Origin: Hygrocybe punicea
Lineage: Eukaryota; Basidiomycota; Agaricomycetes; Agaricales; Hygrophoraceae
DNA: 64,000 nucleotides
Direction: 5' to 3'
NCBI GenBank assembly: GCA_963556145.1
Contig: OY744471.1
Coordinates: forward strand, 551,590-615,589
The position numbers and the translations under genes were made by a program. The notes beneath the pieces were generated by a model. The model searched no databases. It was not told the DNA's origin and was given only the letters and a program-made list of their open reading frames with translations. Below are positions 33,392 through 43,800 of the stretch, in pieces (position 1 is the stretch's first letter; each line of letters starts with the position of its first letter).

Positions 33392-34489
33392 AGGGAGGAG
33401 GTAACTTCCGTGCGCGATGCTTATGTGGACTGGCTACGATTACAAGCCGTTTATTTCAAGGCTGTTAACAACCTCATTGGAATCGCCTCTTATTTTCACG
33501 GGGTCTCTCTAGAAGTGGTTGTCGCTCAGCATGTAGGAATGGCTTTGCGGTCCTGGCGCAAAGTTCTTGCAGAAGTCATGTCTCCCTCTACGCTTGGTGA
33601 TTCCTCGAGTTGCGCACTGCAGGATGCGGTTGTTGTGATTGAGAACACAGTATCACGAAATGTGAACTCGGAAGCACGCTTAAGGGGTGGCATGTTGGTG
33701 GGCAAGAACTTCTACGGAGCTCTCCACCCTCAAGCCTTTCTAGCCAGCCGCATCTACTGTTCCGATTCGCTTGAAGCTTCAGGGCGAGATGAATCTATGG
33801 TAAGTACTGTCACCAACGTACTCTCTGTATCTTTCTGATGTCCCATGACATAGTATTTGAACCATATCTTGGGGATTTCGCAAACGTGCTGTGCTGTATG
33901 TTCTCACTTGCAGTCTTTGTTGGGTACAAAGCACTCGCAATTCCATGTATCGGGCTCACGTCAAACGGTCACTGCATGTACTCTGCCACAATGGCTCCCG
34001 GTTCCTATCATTGATTCAATGGTGGCCTACTTCGGTGCAGAGCTGAGGGCCATCATACATAAATTGCATTCAAATGCTCAGTCCAGATCACAGCAGCAGA
34101 ATGACACTGTGGGCTCTGATGATGTGTCTACCCATTTGACTTCAATGTCTGCGAGTACTTCATTCTTATCTGCTCTCATGCGCAAGTTTCAGTGGATGCT
34201 ATGATGATGTGGGGTATGTCTTATCATAGTTTTGTTCCTCCCCGTCCCTGGACATTTTATGCATTTTATTTTTCGTGGAGTGTTGTCTGGCCCGGTACAT
34301 GTACATATTATCACTACTCTCATCCTCATCTTTCAATCCATAAACCAGTAGTACTTTTCCCAGTTGTCAGAACCGGCCCTAAGTCTTCCCCCTTTTTGAA
34401 GATGCTGCCAGTGAGCGATTACTAGTACTAGTATACCGAACTTTCAAGTTAGTACTACTAACTTGATCTTGAACTTCAAGTACTAGTAA

Positions 34490-35580
34490 GTTCAACTTTT
34501 ATTCGGAGATTGTTTAGGGCCGGTTCAAGCCTTCTCAGAACCGGCCCTAAACAATCCCAGCATAAATACTTATTCTTGCTTGAATAGTCATGCTTTCCCT
34601 AGTCTTCTGCATTTTCTGTGCCTACCCAGTCGTTGCTTGCATACACCGAGGCTCCGTACTAGTAGTCGTATTCAATTAGGGATGAACGTTTGCGAACAAT
34701 GAACCGGCCCTAAGTTATCATGCAATAAAATAGTTTTAGTCGATGTTCGAATTCAATCACAATACTCTGGTGTAAAATGAGAAAAAAGGCTAGAGTCGAT
34801 GTGAGTCACGCTTGGGGCTTACTTCAGTGTAGAGTTCCAAATTGATTGGGTGTACTGGACAGAACCATACCTGGCATTATATAGACATTGAAGCAACGGC
34901 CGACTTGGACAATGACTCGGACAGTGACTCGGACGATCATGATGAAGCGAGTGAAAGCGAGCCTTGTAGGTGACCACTCGCAAGCATTGCAACAAGCTAA
35001 CTTGGTTCCAGTTGCAAACGAGGATTTACAGGCCCGCTTGGGTGAAGAATATCTTTTCTCTCATCGACCACTTGAACTTCCAGATGCAGACCTAGCTCGC
35101 ATCGCCCAAGAGTTGACCAAAAAGTATGGATGGCGTGCCCAACGTTATATCCCGGAAATGGATGTGCCTCAGGTCACGGTAGCGCTGCTGCCCACAATTT
35201 ATGATGCCCCACTCTGGATGCTCCCAGTCCGCGTAAGTGCGGTTTCCCCTGTTTTCCCATTGTACTGATGTTATCTCAACAGCGCATGGAAGAACCAAAG
35301 ATTATTTATCATTTGCTGTTGAACTCCTCGTCAAAAATACTTTCTGCATTCACTTGGCCATCCCTTCCTGGCAAAATCTATATCGAGGTGAAATCCGAAC
35401 GGGATGTTTGTGAAGCCTGCCGTACTCAGGCTGGTATCTTTTTACGAGACATTGTCTGCGTTCCCATCGAGGAGGCAGTGTCATTACTCACTCTTTCTGT
35501 GTCCTTTTTCAGTCCCCAGGTCGGGAGCTGGGTCCAGATTGCATTGGGCCTATACTCTGGGGATCTGGCCTATGTTAATA
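34490..35580. repeat. Segmental duplication, copy A (pairs with 39902-41020)
   Basis: The two segments are direct repeats, nearly identical by eye over about 1.1 kb. They span non-coding upstream sequence (hairpin, the word GGGATGAACGTTTGC, a TATATAGACATTGAAGC junction) and the first exons of an Spt5-like gene. Differences are scattered substitutions and small indels. Confidence 0.85.
34510..34554. repeat. 45-bp hairpin TTGTTTAGGGCCGGTTC..., copy 1
   Basis: The palindrome reads TTGTTTAGGGCCGGTTC, an 11-nt loop, then its exact complement. An identical-arm copy is at 39921-39965, carried by the segmental duplication. A half-site GAACCGGCCCTAA also occurs at 34369. The arms resemble the tip of a TIR element with a TTA/TAA target, but no larger element is defined. 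Confidence 0.75.
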
Positions 35581-35612
35581 TCGTATTGGGGCACCCTTCA
35601 GCCAAATACTAG
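34877..35612 (+). pseudogene. Spt5-like protein, truncated copy (NGN part only)
   Basis: An acidic exon (DLDNDSDSDSDDHDEASESE) ends at a GTAGGT donor near 34968. The next exon begins after CCAG near 35012 and carries PLELPDADLARIAQELTKKY, then LLPTIYDAPLWMLPVR. After another short intron the NGN core follows (KILSAFTWPSLPGKIYIEVK, VPIEEAVSLL). The first KOW motif then begins (GSWVQIALGLYSGDLAYV). This order is that of Spt5, the elongation factor that clamps RNA polymerase II with Spt4. The frame ends at TAG 35610-35612, long before the remaining KOW motifs, so this is a truncated duplicate, not the cell's essential Spt5. Confidence 0.75.
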
Positions 35613-36010
35613 TAATAGCTGCTGAGGCACGTGCTCAACAGCCTCATAACTGCCAGCCCTAAACAAGCCTGGCAATAAAACGTGAGCTGAAGCTTCAAGC
35701 CATATTTTTTCGCCACCCATCCGAAAATCATGCACAACGATTAGTTTTAAACACCCCCCTACATCGAAGTATTTGCCTCGTTTAACCATGTACACCATAA
35801 ACTTAGTTGTTTTTAATCCTTAAGAAATGACTATAATTGACTTTGCTGCAAAGGTTATGACCTCGTGAGGTCCAACCACCCCTTTTTCGTTGCTGACTGG
35901 GTTATCGTCAGAACATAATCCGTAAATACACTTGCATTGGGAACCGTTCATTCTCTGTTTTTCAACAGTGATCCTGTCTTCGATTTAGGTCAGGCACTTC
36001 ACACCAAGGA
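35613..36010. other. Short non-coding stretch
   Basis: I see no gene here. The sequence continues downstream of the truncated Spt5-like copy and leads into the tandem repeat. Confidence 0.4.
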
Positions 36011-36871
36011 TGTCATCAGCATTCCATTCTAAAACCTGCTCACGCCGCTTTCCATCCCCTGTATTTCCTTTGCAGCCACTGACCGTAGGCAATGCCTTGG
36101 CAGACTGGTTTAGAGGGCCCTGTTCTGCTGGGCCAGTTTCTGGAGGGTCAAGGACCCTGGGAAGGAAACACTCGTTGTGAAGGCCAAATATGACCGGTTT
36201 CTCTCAGCTCTTGTATTCAATAGCTAGCGCTGCCTCAACTTTCGGGCGAGGACACCCTCACAAGTTGGATATCATCTATCGATTCTTCCCACTGAACCCA
36301 GCTCTCATCTAAAGAAGCCACTGCCGAGCTTGTCATCGGCATTCCGTTCTAAAACCCGCTCATGCCGCTTTCCATCTCCTGTATTTCCTTTGCAGCCACT
36401 GACCATAGGCAACGCCTTGGCAGACTGGTTTAGAGGGCCCTGTTCTGCTGGGCCAGTTTCTGGAGGGTCAAGGACCCTGGGAAGGAAACACTCATTGTAA
36501 AGGCCAAATACGACCGGTTTCTCTCAACTCTTGTATTAAATAGCTAGCGCTGCCTCAACTTTCGGGCGAGGACGCCCTCACGAGTCAGATATCATCCATC
36601 AATTCCTCCCAGCTTGTCATCGGCATTCTGTTCTAAAACCTGCTCATGCCGCTTTCCACCCCCTGTATTTCCTTTGCAGCCACCGACTGTAGGCAATGCC
36701 TTGGTGGAATGGTTTAGAGGGCCCTGTACTGCTGGGCCAGTTTCTGGAGGGTCAAGGACCCCAGGAAGGAAACACTCGTTGTGAAGGCCAAATACGACTG
36801 GTTTCTCGTATTCAATAGCTAGCACTGCCTCAACTTTCAGGCGAGGATGCCCTCACAAGTCGGATATTGAA
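36011..36871. repeat. Three tandem copies of a 260-320 bp unit
   Basis: Copies start with TGTCATCAGC/TGTCATCGGC at 36011, 36331 and 36615 (spacings 320 and 284) and end near 36871. They share GCCGCTTTCCA, GGTTTAGAGGGCCCTG and GGAAGGAAACACTC. The first copy has about 40 extra bases at its 3' end. No protein is encoded. The copies differ by about 5-10% by eye, so the array is not brand new. Confidence 0.88.
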
Positions 36872-38056
36872 ATGCATGCAACAATAGTAAAGGTGGGCAG
36901 GCGTCAACATGACTCTGCATTTACGGTGACATCCTCGACAGCTCCTAGACAGAGCTCACTCGCTATCATGCACATGATGACTGACATGGATCTTGTGACC
37001 TGTGCAGGTTTCGGTCAGTTTCTCGTAAAAAAGGTGAGTCCTGCATGTTATATATATTACCCATTTTTGTTCGGTTATTTCATCACTCAAATGTTGGCTC
37101 ACATCTGCATGACGCAACCTTACCTTCAACACAACAGCAACAACTGCAGACAACCGCAGAAGACGAAGAGAAATGCAGTGGGGAGTGGTGCACCCACCCC
37201 CGCTGCCATAGATAGATAAGTTTTTATTTGTTCTATCTTACAACACCTATCACCGACCGTGACAACGCACAATGTACGTATAACGCCCACACCACACCAT
37301 ACCCATATCCACAAAGCAAACACAAACGCAAATGCGAAGACTAACCATCCCTCCCACAACCACAGCGGCATGTCATCAATGACCATGCCCACTCCCGTTA
37401 GGTGACATCCACATGTCAGCACCATTTGTGCTGACGTCCCACATGGATCGCCACGGCCAACGGCTCTCTGCATGCACCTTGCGGACACGCTCTGTCACGT
37501 CAATTGACATCGGCGCGACAACCGCAAGGTATCCAGGAGGGTGGCACGGACGATGACAACGTATTGGTGCCGACGGACATGGGGTGGCAACAATTAGTAG
37601 GGTAAGCAGGTGTTATTATGTCCTACGTCCTACGCCTGACCATCTCTCAATTTTATTTTAATAATACTTATCATAAATTTTCTACATAGTGAGTGACCTG
37701 TGGCCCTGTATTCGGCGAGTACGGGTTTTGACGGGTATGGGTATGGGTCATGGGAAAAAACCTGCGACAATCATTACACAATGACTTGGACATCCCAGCT
37801 GTATTGGCTTCTCACGGAGGCTGGAGCAGTCAAATTTGTCGTTATATGACAGGTCAAGCTGGTCAGTGAGGGGAAGGTGCACGGGGCCGAGGTGGTATCA
37901 CAAGGCCATATTAGGTTGTGTAATGTTGCTGCTCTTGTGCTATTTGCATGAATATATCAAGTTGAACAAGTGATCTCCATTTACAACTAAGTAATATTGA
38001 TAACATGAACTGTGGGATCCCAAGTGGGAATGATAATAAACTAGCCAACTCCAGTC
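36872..38056. other. Stretch without a recognised gene
   Basis: Plus and minus frames of about 115-120 codons exist (36872-37219 plus; 37488-37126 minus), but their compositions are not protein-like. A small inverted pair around CCACATGTCAGCACC..GCTGACGTCCCACATGG is present near 37410-37445. The stretch is probably old mobile-element sequence. Confidence 0.3.
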
Positions 38057-39747
38057 TTATTTTTTTTGTCCCAGAATTACCCAGTCCTTGGGCTTTCCTT
38101 CCAATTCCAAAACTACGTCACGATGTGTGAAATAAACCCAAGCAACACAACCTGGTGTACAGGTGTGTTCGGGCAACATGGGACCTGGGTCCCACTTCCC
38201 AATTGCGTGGAATAAGTACTGTGATCTGATAATAACAATATCACCAGGGTTGTACCTAAGGTGTTGTCTGTCAACCCAAAAGATATTCAAGGGGTTGAGG
38301 CACTTGCGTTAGGCACAAATTCAGGTCCGGTAAATACAAACCACCCCCAACAAAATTACCTCCACAGGTCAGAACACACAACTCAAAATCATTCTGATCG
38401 ATGTGAACATCAACTTGAAGCTTCCAGACTGTAGCTGTACCCAGGAAGCAAGATTGTTTGATATCTTGATACCAGCGGCCAGCCTTGTGAGCTCGTTGCA
38501 GGCGGTTCCATTCTTTCAGACACAGTCATTCCAATATCTTGTTGAGATATGACATGTGCTTTTCTGTGGCTTGTAAGTAATGACGGGAAGACTTTAATCT
38601 TTGGGCACTATGTGTGCCAAGGAGATCAGCAGAGGGAATGAGCCCCTCAGCCTGAGTTGCTTTGAGAAAGTATCAAATCTGACAAAACCATAGTACTTAC
38701 TTCATGTGCTTGTTGGTGCCATGACTGTACATCGTGCCTTAGCCCTATGGGTTCATGAGCATCAGCAGAGAATGGATCCTTGGTGTTCTCATGCATTAAC
38801 TGTGCAGAAATGATTCAGCCAGAGACATTTAAAGATTACGATTATTACTTCTTTATTTCCCATATCTTCCTCATCTGAGAGTATATCGTAATCCAGGAAT
38901 GGATAATGTGCTGACTCTTGATGTTGCTTGTCATCCCCCACCTCCGGACAAACTGGTGGATTCTCCACAAATAAATCTTGTGCTGCTTCAAGCATGAATT
39001 GGACCTCTTTTTCCTGCAAATCTTCATTATCACAAGTATCACCATCAGGAATGACAAAGTTACACTGAACTCATCCTTGACCTTAACCTTGACCTGATGT
39101 CCACCTCCGGTACCTGCACGTCCTGTACCTCCATCCTTTGTACCTCCACCCTTTGTACCTTTACCCTTTGTACCTCCACCCTTTGTACCTTCACCCTTTG
39201 TACCTCCATCCTCTGTATCTTCAAGTTCATGCTCTCCTGCATATATTACCAGCCATTCAGGCTCATCCTAAACATCCTCTACCCATCTCCGGGAAGTGCC
39301 ACAAGAAGGAAAATTAGACACTTGCATTTCTTCAAAGCGCTGTTGGGCTTTTTGAATGCATTCTTGCGTGATTGCTCATTCTCGCAAGTCCACTAACCTA
39401 ATTCCCTTACATACAACTGTATCTAATCATTTTTTCTGTCAAAGAAAGTAAAAACTCAATTAGCTGGAAACACTCACTGCTGGGCTTCTCCAAAAAATCA
39501 CCAAACCATCTTGCACACTTCTCAAAAAATTTGGCCTCCAGTTCAACCAATTTTGCTAACTTAATTCGTTTGACTTGGTCATTTGAGAAACGAGGGGTAT
39601 GCTGACTGCGGACTGGCGGTACGACATTGTTTTTTCAGGCTGGTAGTGGCACTGCCCCACTTCTGGTGTTATGGATCCGTCTCTCAGATCCCCCAGCCAG
39701 AGCCTATCATGATGATAGCCATGTGTGAGTAACCAACAGAGGCACAA
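38057..39747 (-). pseudogene. TET/JBP-like 2-oxoglutarate/Fe(II) dioxygenase remnant
   Basis: The minus strand contains, in order, RFSNDQVKRIKLAKLVELEA (39590-39530), acidic linkers (DYDILSDEEDMGNK near 38870) and the enzyme core. The core has EWNRLQRAHKAGRWYQDIKQ, then VDVHIDQNDFELCVLTCGGN with an HxD iron pair (38406-38398). After a 53-nt intron it continues LRYNPGDIVIIRSQYLFHAI, giving the distal His, then TPGCVAWVYFTHRD and the end at 38057. This HxD...GDIxxxRSxxLxH...TPGxxxxVYF pattern is that of double-stranded beta-helix dioxygenases, best matched by fungal TET/JBP-like enzymes that oxidise 5-methylcytosine or thymine. A TGA (38528-38526) in place of a likely Trp, and a broken N-terminal part, indicate a pseudogene. 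Agaric TET/JBP genes are known to spread with KDZ elements, and a KDZ copy lies 8 kb away. Confidence 0.5.
39124..39228 (-). repeat. 15-bp minisatellite, seven units
   Basis: Units of TGTACCTCCATCCTT and variants start every 15 bp from 39124. On the minus strand, in the frame of the dioxygenase-like gene, they encode GTKGE/GTKGG repeats. Unit length is a multiple of three, so copy number can change without a frameshift. Confidence 0.9.
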
Positions 39748-39901
39748 AATTATAACTTTGAAAGACCTACTCCTCTTTTGCCTTTAGTACTTTAGCCTTA
39801 GTCATTGCTGTTCAACTATGGTACTATTAGTACTACTAGAACTGTATATTACACTACAGTATCAGTATAGAAAGAGTGAAAGCGTTCCTCAACTTGACGC
39901 T

Positions 39902-41020
39902 TTCAACTTTTATTTGGAGATTGTTTAGGGCCGGTTCAAGCCTTTTCAGAACCGGCCCTAAACAATCGCGGCATAAGTACGAATTCTTGCTTGAGTAGTC
40001 ACGCTTTCCCTTGTCCTCTGCATTTTCTGCCCAGCACCAGTGTGTGCAGGAAAACCCTACCCAGTCATTGCTTGCATACACTGAGGCTCCGTACTACTAG
40101 TAGTAGTCGTATTCAATTAGGGATGAACGTTTGCAAACAATGCACCGGCCCTAAGTTATCATGCAATAAAATAGTTTTAGTCGATGTTCGAATTCAATCA
40201 CAATACTCTGGTGTAAAATGAGGAAAAAGGCTAGAGTCGATGTAAGTCACGCTTGGGGCTTACTTCAGTGTAGAGTTCAGAATTGATTGGGTGCACTGGA
40301 CAGAACCATACCTTGCATTATATAGACATTGAAGCAACGGCCGACTTGGACAATGACTTGGACAGTGACTCGGACAGTGAAGCGAGCGAAAGCGAGCTTT
40401 GTAGGTGATCACTCGCAAGCATTGCAACAAGCTAACTTGAACTTGGTTCCAGTTGCAAACGAGGATTTACACGCCCGCTCGGGCGAAGAATATCTTTTCT
40501 ATCGTCAACCACTTGAACTTCCAGATGCTGACCTAGCTCAGATCGCCCAAGAGTTCACTGAAAAGTATGGACCACGTGCCCAACATTATATCCTGGAAGA
40601 GGATGTGCCCCAGGTTACCCTGCTCCCAACTATATATGATGCCCCGCTCTGGATGGTACCAGTCCACGTCAGTACGGTTTCTCCTGTTTTCCCGTCGTAC
40701 TGATGTTGTCTCGACAGCGCATGGATGAACAAAACATCGTCTATCGTTTGCTGTTTAACTCCACAGTTTCCTCTCAGCAGCTGAAAATACTTTCTGCTTT
40801 CACCTGGCCTTCTCTTCCTGGCAAAATTTATGTGGAGGCAAAATCCGAACGCGACATTTATGAAGCCTGCCATGCTCAGACTAATATCTTTATATGAGAC
40901 ATTGTCCGCGTTCCCATTGAGGAGGCAGTATCGTTACTCACTCTCTCCATGTCCTTTTTCAATCCCCAGGTAGGGAGCTGGGTCCGGATTGCGTTGGGCC
41001 TATACCATGGGGATCTAGCC
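39902..41020. repeat. Segmental duplication, copy B (pairs with 34490-35580)
   Basis: Direct repeat of copy A, as described there; copy B continues into a longer Spt5-like gene body. Beyond about 41020 and before about 39902 the two loci differ. Confidence 0.85.
39921..39965. repeat. 45-bp hairpin TTGTTTAGGGCCGGTTC..., copy 2
   Basis: Same arms as 34510-34554; only the loop differs at one position by eye. It was carried along by the segmental duplication. Confidence 0.75.
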
Positions 41021-41445
41021 TACGTTCTTGCGGTTAAGAGTCATATATCCGCCAAGGTAGCTCTCATCCCTCGCCTGCAATTAGAACACAAAAAGCAGAA
41101 GGGTGCGGCCCGGAAAAACCGGCCTCCCAAGCGTCTATTTGATCAAGATGGCATTGCCAACGCATATGGGCCAGATTCGGTGGAGAAGTGCGACCAGTGT
41201 TGGCGGTTTCAAAAAGAAATATACAAGAATGGCCTCCTCGAGAAACAATTTATTTTAGAGGACTTCATTCAGGAACTGGTAAGGCCCTCCACAGGTATAC
41301 CGCAGGTCCGATTTCCGGACACCGCACCCGTACCCGCTGTACCCGCACCCGTTCGGATAACGGGTACATACCGTACCCGCTAGAGGCGGGTACGACAGTA
41401 GATGGCGGGTACTCGGTACACCGCGGGCACCTGGGAGCCCCATAC

Positions 41446-41495
41446 CTCGCGCGGGCCAGACGGTCGTCAATTGACGTCGTCGTCACCCTCGCGAG
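41446..41495. repeat. 50-bp symmetric motif, copy 3 (second hAT family)
   Basis: CTCGCG at 41446, TCAATTGA at 41467-41474, CGCGAG ending 41495: spacing identical to copy 1. The spacer sequences differ from those in the TAGTGTTGCCG family. A deletion derivative with only the right half follows at about 41545-41571. Confidence 0.85.
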
Positions 41496-41667
41496 GTAAA
41501 CGGGGGTCTTTGGTGGGTACTCTTGTTCGCGAGTGGAGCCCCATACCTCATCGTCACCCTCGCGAGGTAGATGGGGGGGTCTCTGGTGGGCTCCGTGCTC
41601 GGGGGGTAACCTCGTTCAACCTCGTTTGCGAGGGGTGGGGGTGCTGTGTGAGCCCTACGCGTCATAC

Positions 41668-41717
41668 CTCGCGCAGGCCAGACGGACGTCAATTGATGTC
41701 GTCGTCACCCTCGCGAG
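41668..41717. repeat. 50-bp symmetric motif, copy 4 (second hAT family)
   Basis: CTCGCG at 41668, TCAATTGA at 41689-41696, CGCGAG ending 41717. It lies in the second internal direct repeat of the 41280-42395 element. Confidence 0.85.
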
Positions 41718-43800
41718 GTAAACGGGGGGGTCTCTGGTGGGCTCCGTGCTCGGGGGTAACCTCATTCAACCTCGTTTGCGAGGGGTGGGGATGCCGCGTG
41801 AGCCCTACGTGCAAGTCGACGCGTCTGCGCATGTTTGCGAGGTCCTTGTGTCTTCTGTGGCTGGAGACCTCGTGAACACACGTTGACGTGTGTCCGCGAG
41901 GCATGGTTGGTGTGCCGTGGTTGTTGTGAGGCGCGGTTGGGAGCCGTGGTTGTTGGCTGGCGTTAGCAAACGTCTTGGAGGCTAGAATGGGGGCACATAC
42001 CTGGGCCGTTCGGTGGGCGCACCACCCTCCCGGCCTTGTTCCGTTGTTTGCCTTGCTGAGCTCGCGTTCGTTGTTGTTTTCATTCATTGTTGTTGTCATT
42101 CGTTGTTGTTGTCGTTCGTTGTTGTTCATTTTCGAGTTGGTTTGTATATGAAATATCTAGGAAGTAAAATAAAATAAATTAGTAGTAGTAAAATAACAGA
42201 AAACTAAGTACTTACTGGGTCTTGGGAGGCCAACCCGGAGGCCAACTCGCACAACCGCAGCCACCCGCGGCCACCTGCATACCACGGGTGAAGGGTGCGG
42301 TTTGGGCACGGTGTCCAAATCGGGACACCGTACCCAAACCCGCGTTACCCTTTTGGGAATAACCGCGGGTTTACCCCTACCCGTGGAGGGCCTTAGGAAC
42401 TGGCCATTCCGACGGTGGCTGAGTTGCTCAAATTTCAGGCAAGTGGGGGTGTTCGATCGAACGACCTCTCCGGTGCGTTTAATCAAATTTCCAATTCTTC
42501 TCTACGTCCTGGAGATCGAGTAGAAGTCACTTGGGGTCGATGGGCGGGGGTGATTGGCGAGGTGCATGCTGTCAGTGCTGCCATTATCCAGGTCCTTCCC
42601 AGTGGAATGGGTGCTTCAGAAAATGTCATTGATGTTCCCGCTGTTCATATCACGAGGCACTTTCGGCCTGGTGACTTCGTCAAAGTCAGGTCAGGACGGG
42701 AGATTGGAAAGATGGGCTGGGTGGTTTCTTGCAATAATTCTGTAGTAACATTTCATGAGCCCTCCTCCACTGAGGTAAATTCATTCCCATTCATAATCCC
42801 CATTTCACTCCCCTCACGCATCTTTTGAAGGTACAGGTACTCGTCAGAGATCTTGATTTCTGTGAGGGACGATCGGACACCGTTCCTAGCACACAGGTTG
42901 CACAGTGTGACACTGTGGATCCACTAGTCGGCCGGCGTGTTGTAGTTATTCAAGGACCCTGCAAGGACTACCAAGGTATCATCAAAGATGTAAATCACTT
43001 CCGAGGGGTCGCCATAGTGGAGTTAGAAGCCACGGTGCGAAAATCCATGTTCAAGTTTCGGGATTTAACAATATTTGAGTGAGTCTTATTGTTTCCAGTT
43101 GCGTTGCACCGAACTAATGCATCACAGCCACGATGGTGCACTGCTGTCACTGCAAGAGTGCCCAATTCGAGTCATGGAGGCGAGAGAGTATACTGGATCT
43201 GGAACTAGCATGCCCATGCGACCACCCATTCCTCTGTTGACCACTCCCCTCACGCCATCTACCCCCATCCCAGTCGACATGTTTTCAGAACCAGTCAGTC
43301 CCACTTGGGACCCATCATCGCGGACACCTGGAAGGCCGGATGACAAGGCAGAAGGTACGCCATGCTGTCGATCTGTTCTGCATTGTGTGTCTGACTTCTT
43401 CATAGCCTATCCAGACCTTTGGCTCGCGGACCGCCAACTTTATGCCTTAAAGATTATGGTGACTTTTACTAAAGAATGGGCAGGTGGTACACTATTCAGT
43501 CGCCTTGGTTTCACCCTACCGTCATCCAATGGGGGAAATCAAACACATGTTGATGTTCAAATGCGTGATCGCCTATCGACTGTGCGCACAAACATTCCTA
43601 TTCAGTTTCTTGACCCGGTACATCCGCAAGGCCCTCAGGAGCTAGTGGTGGTGATCAAGGGTGACTCAATCACAGGTGACATTCTTCTGATTGATAAAAT
43701 GAACAGGGAGGGGATGTGCGTCCTCGCAAAACCCGACACACCCCACAACCCGTTCATTGCGGTATCCAAAGAGCGGCTTGCTGTCATAAAAAAATTATAA

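Larger units (their letters stand above)
30849..34204 (+). pseudogene. Unrecognised gene split by a 1.9-kb TIR element
   Basis: The left part (ATG 30849 to about 31457) encodes a clean, mostly helical protein (MIRNFLHKDYAKSFYDCLLD, then CEEVHRLLIHLLRCYDAALR and FAIYFLTTCGLTLRAIIY). The right part resumes at 33392 in the same phase (REEVTSVRDAYVDWLRLQAV, then SLEVVVAQHVGMALRSWRK). Later exons run to the TGA at 34202-34204. Deleting 31458-33391 joins TAC directly to AGG in frame, which supports one interrupted gene. No family could be named; a degraded copy lies at 25739-26036. It is not certain that the inserted DNA is removed by splicing, although a CAG acceptor stands at its right edge. Confidence 0.5.
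41280..42395. mobile_element. hAT-type element, 1,116 bp, TSD GGAACTGG
   Basis: Direct repeats GGAACTGG lie at 41272-41279 and 42396-42403. The inverted termini are TAAGGCCCTCCAC (left) and GTGGAGGGCCTTA (right), a perfect 13-bp pair. The subterminal regions repeat ACCCGTACCC/CGGGTACG words. The interior has direct repeats of about 200 bp, each carrying a CTCGCG...CGCGAG motif. No transposase is encoded. The insertion lies in the Spt5-like gene, whose frame closes perfectly when the element is subtracted. Confidence 0.93.
40325..43800 (+). pseudogene. Spt5-like gene (NGN plus KOW motifs), broken by a TGA and a hAT insertion
   Basis: Domains appear in Spt5 order: acidic exon; LELPDADLAQIAQEFTEKYG; NGN core (KILSAFTWPSLPGKIYVEAK); KOW1 (GSWVRIALGLYHGDLAYV); the RPPKRLFDQDGIANAYGPDS linker. 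A hAT insertion then interrupts (41280-42395), and the frame resumes as AIPTVAELLKFQ. Next come KOW motifs (RPGDRVEVTWGRWAGVIGEV, RPGDFVKVRSGREIGKMGWV, GRRVVVIQGPCKDYQGIIKD), a Thr/Pro-rich CTR-like stretch (TPLTPSTPIPVD) and a C-terminal domain ending at TAA 43798-43800. A TGA at 40895-40897 replaces the CGA of the sister copy. Removing the insertion and one 8-bp duplication restores the frame. The gene is non-functional here and divergent from a housekeeping Spt5; I infer a multicopy Spt5-like family. Confidence 0.78.

Noticed and set aside
36011..36871. CRISPR array
   Set aside because: Few long units without short spacers; the sequence is eukaryotic tandem duplication.
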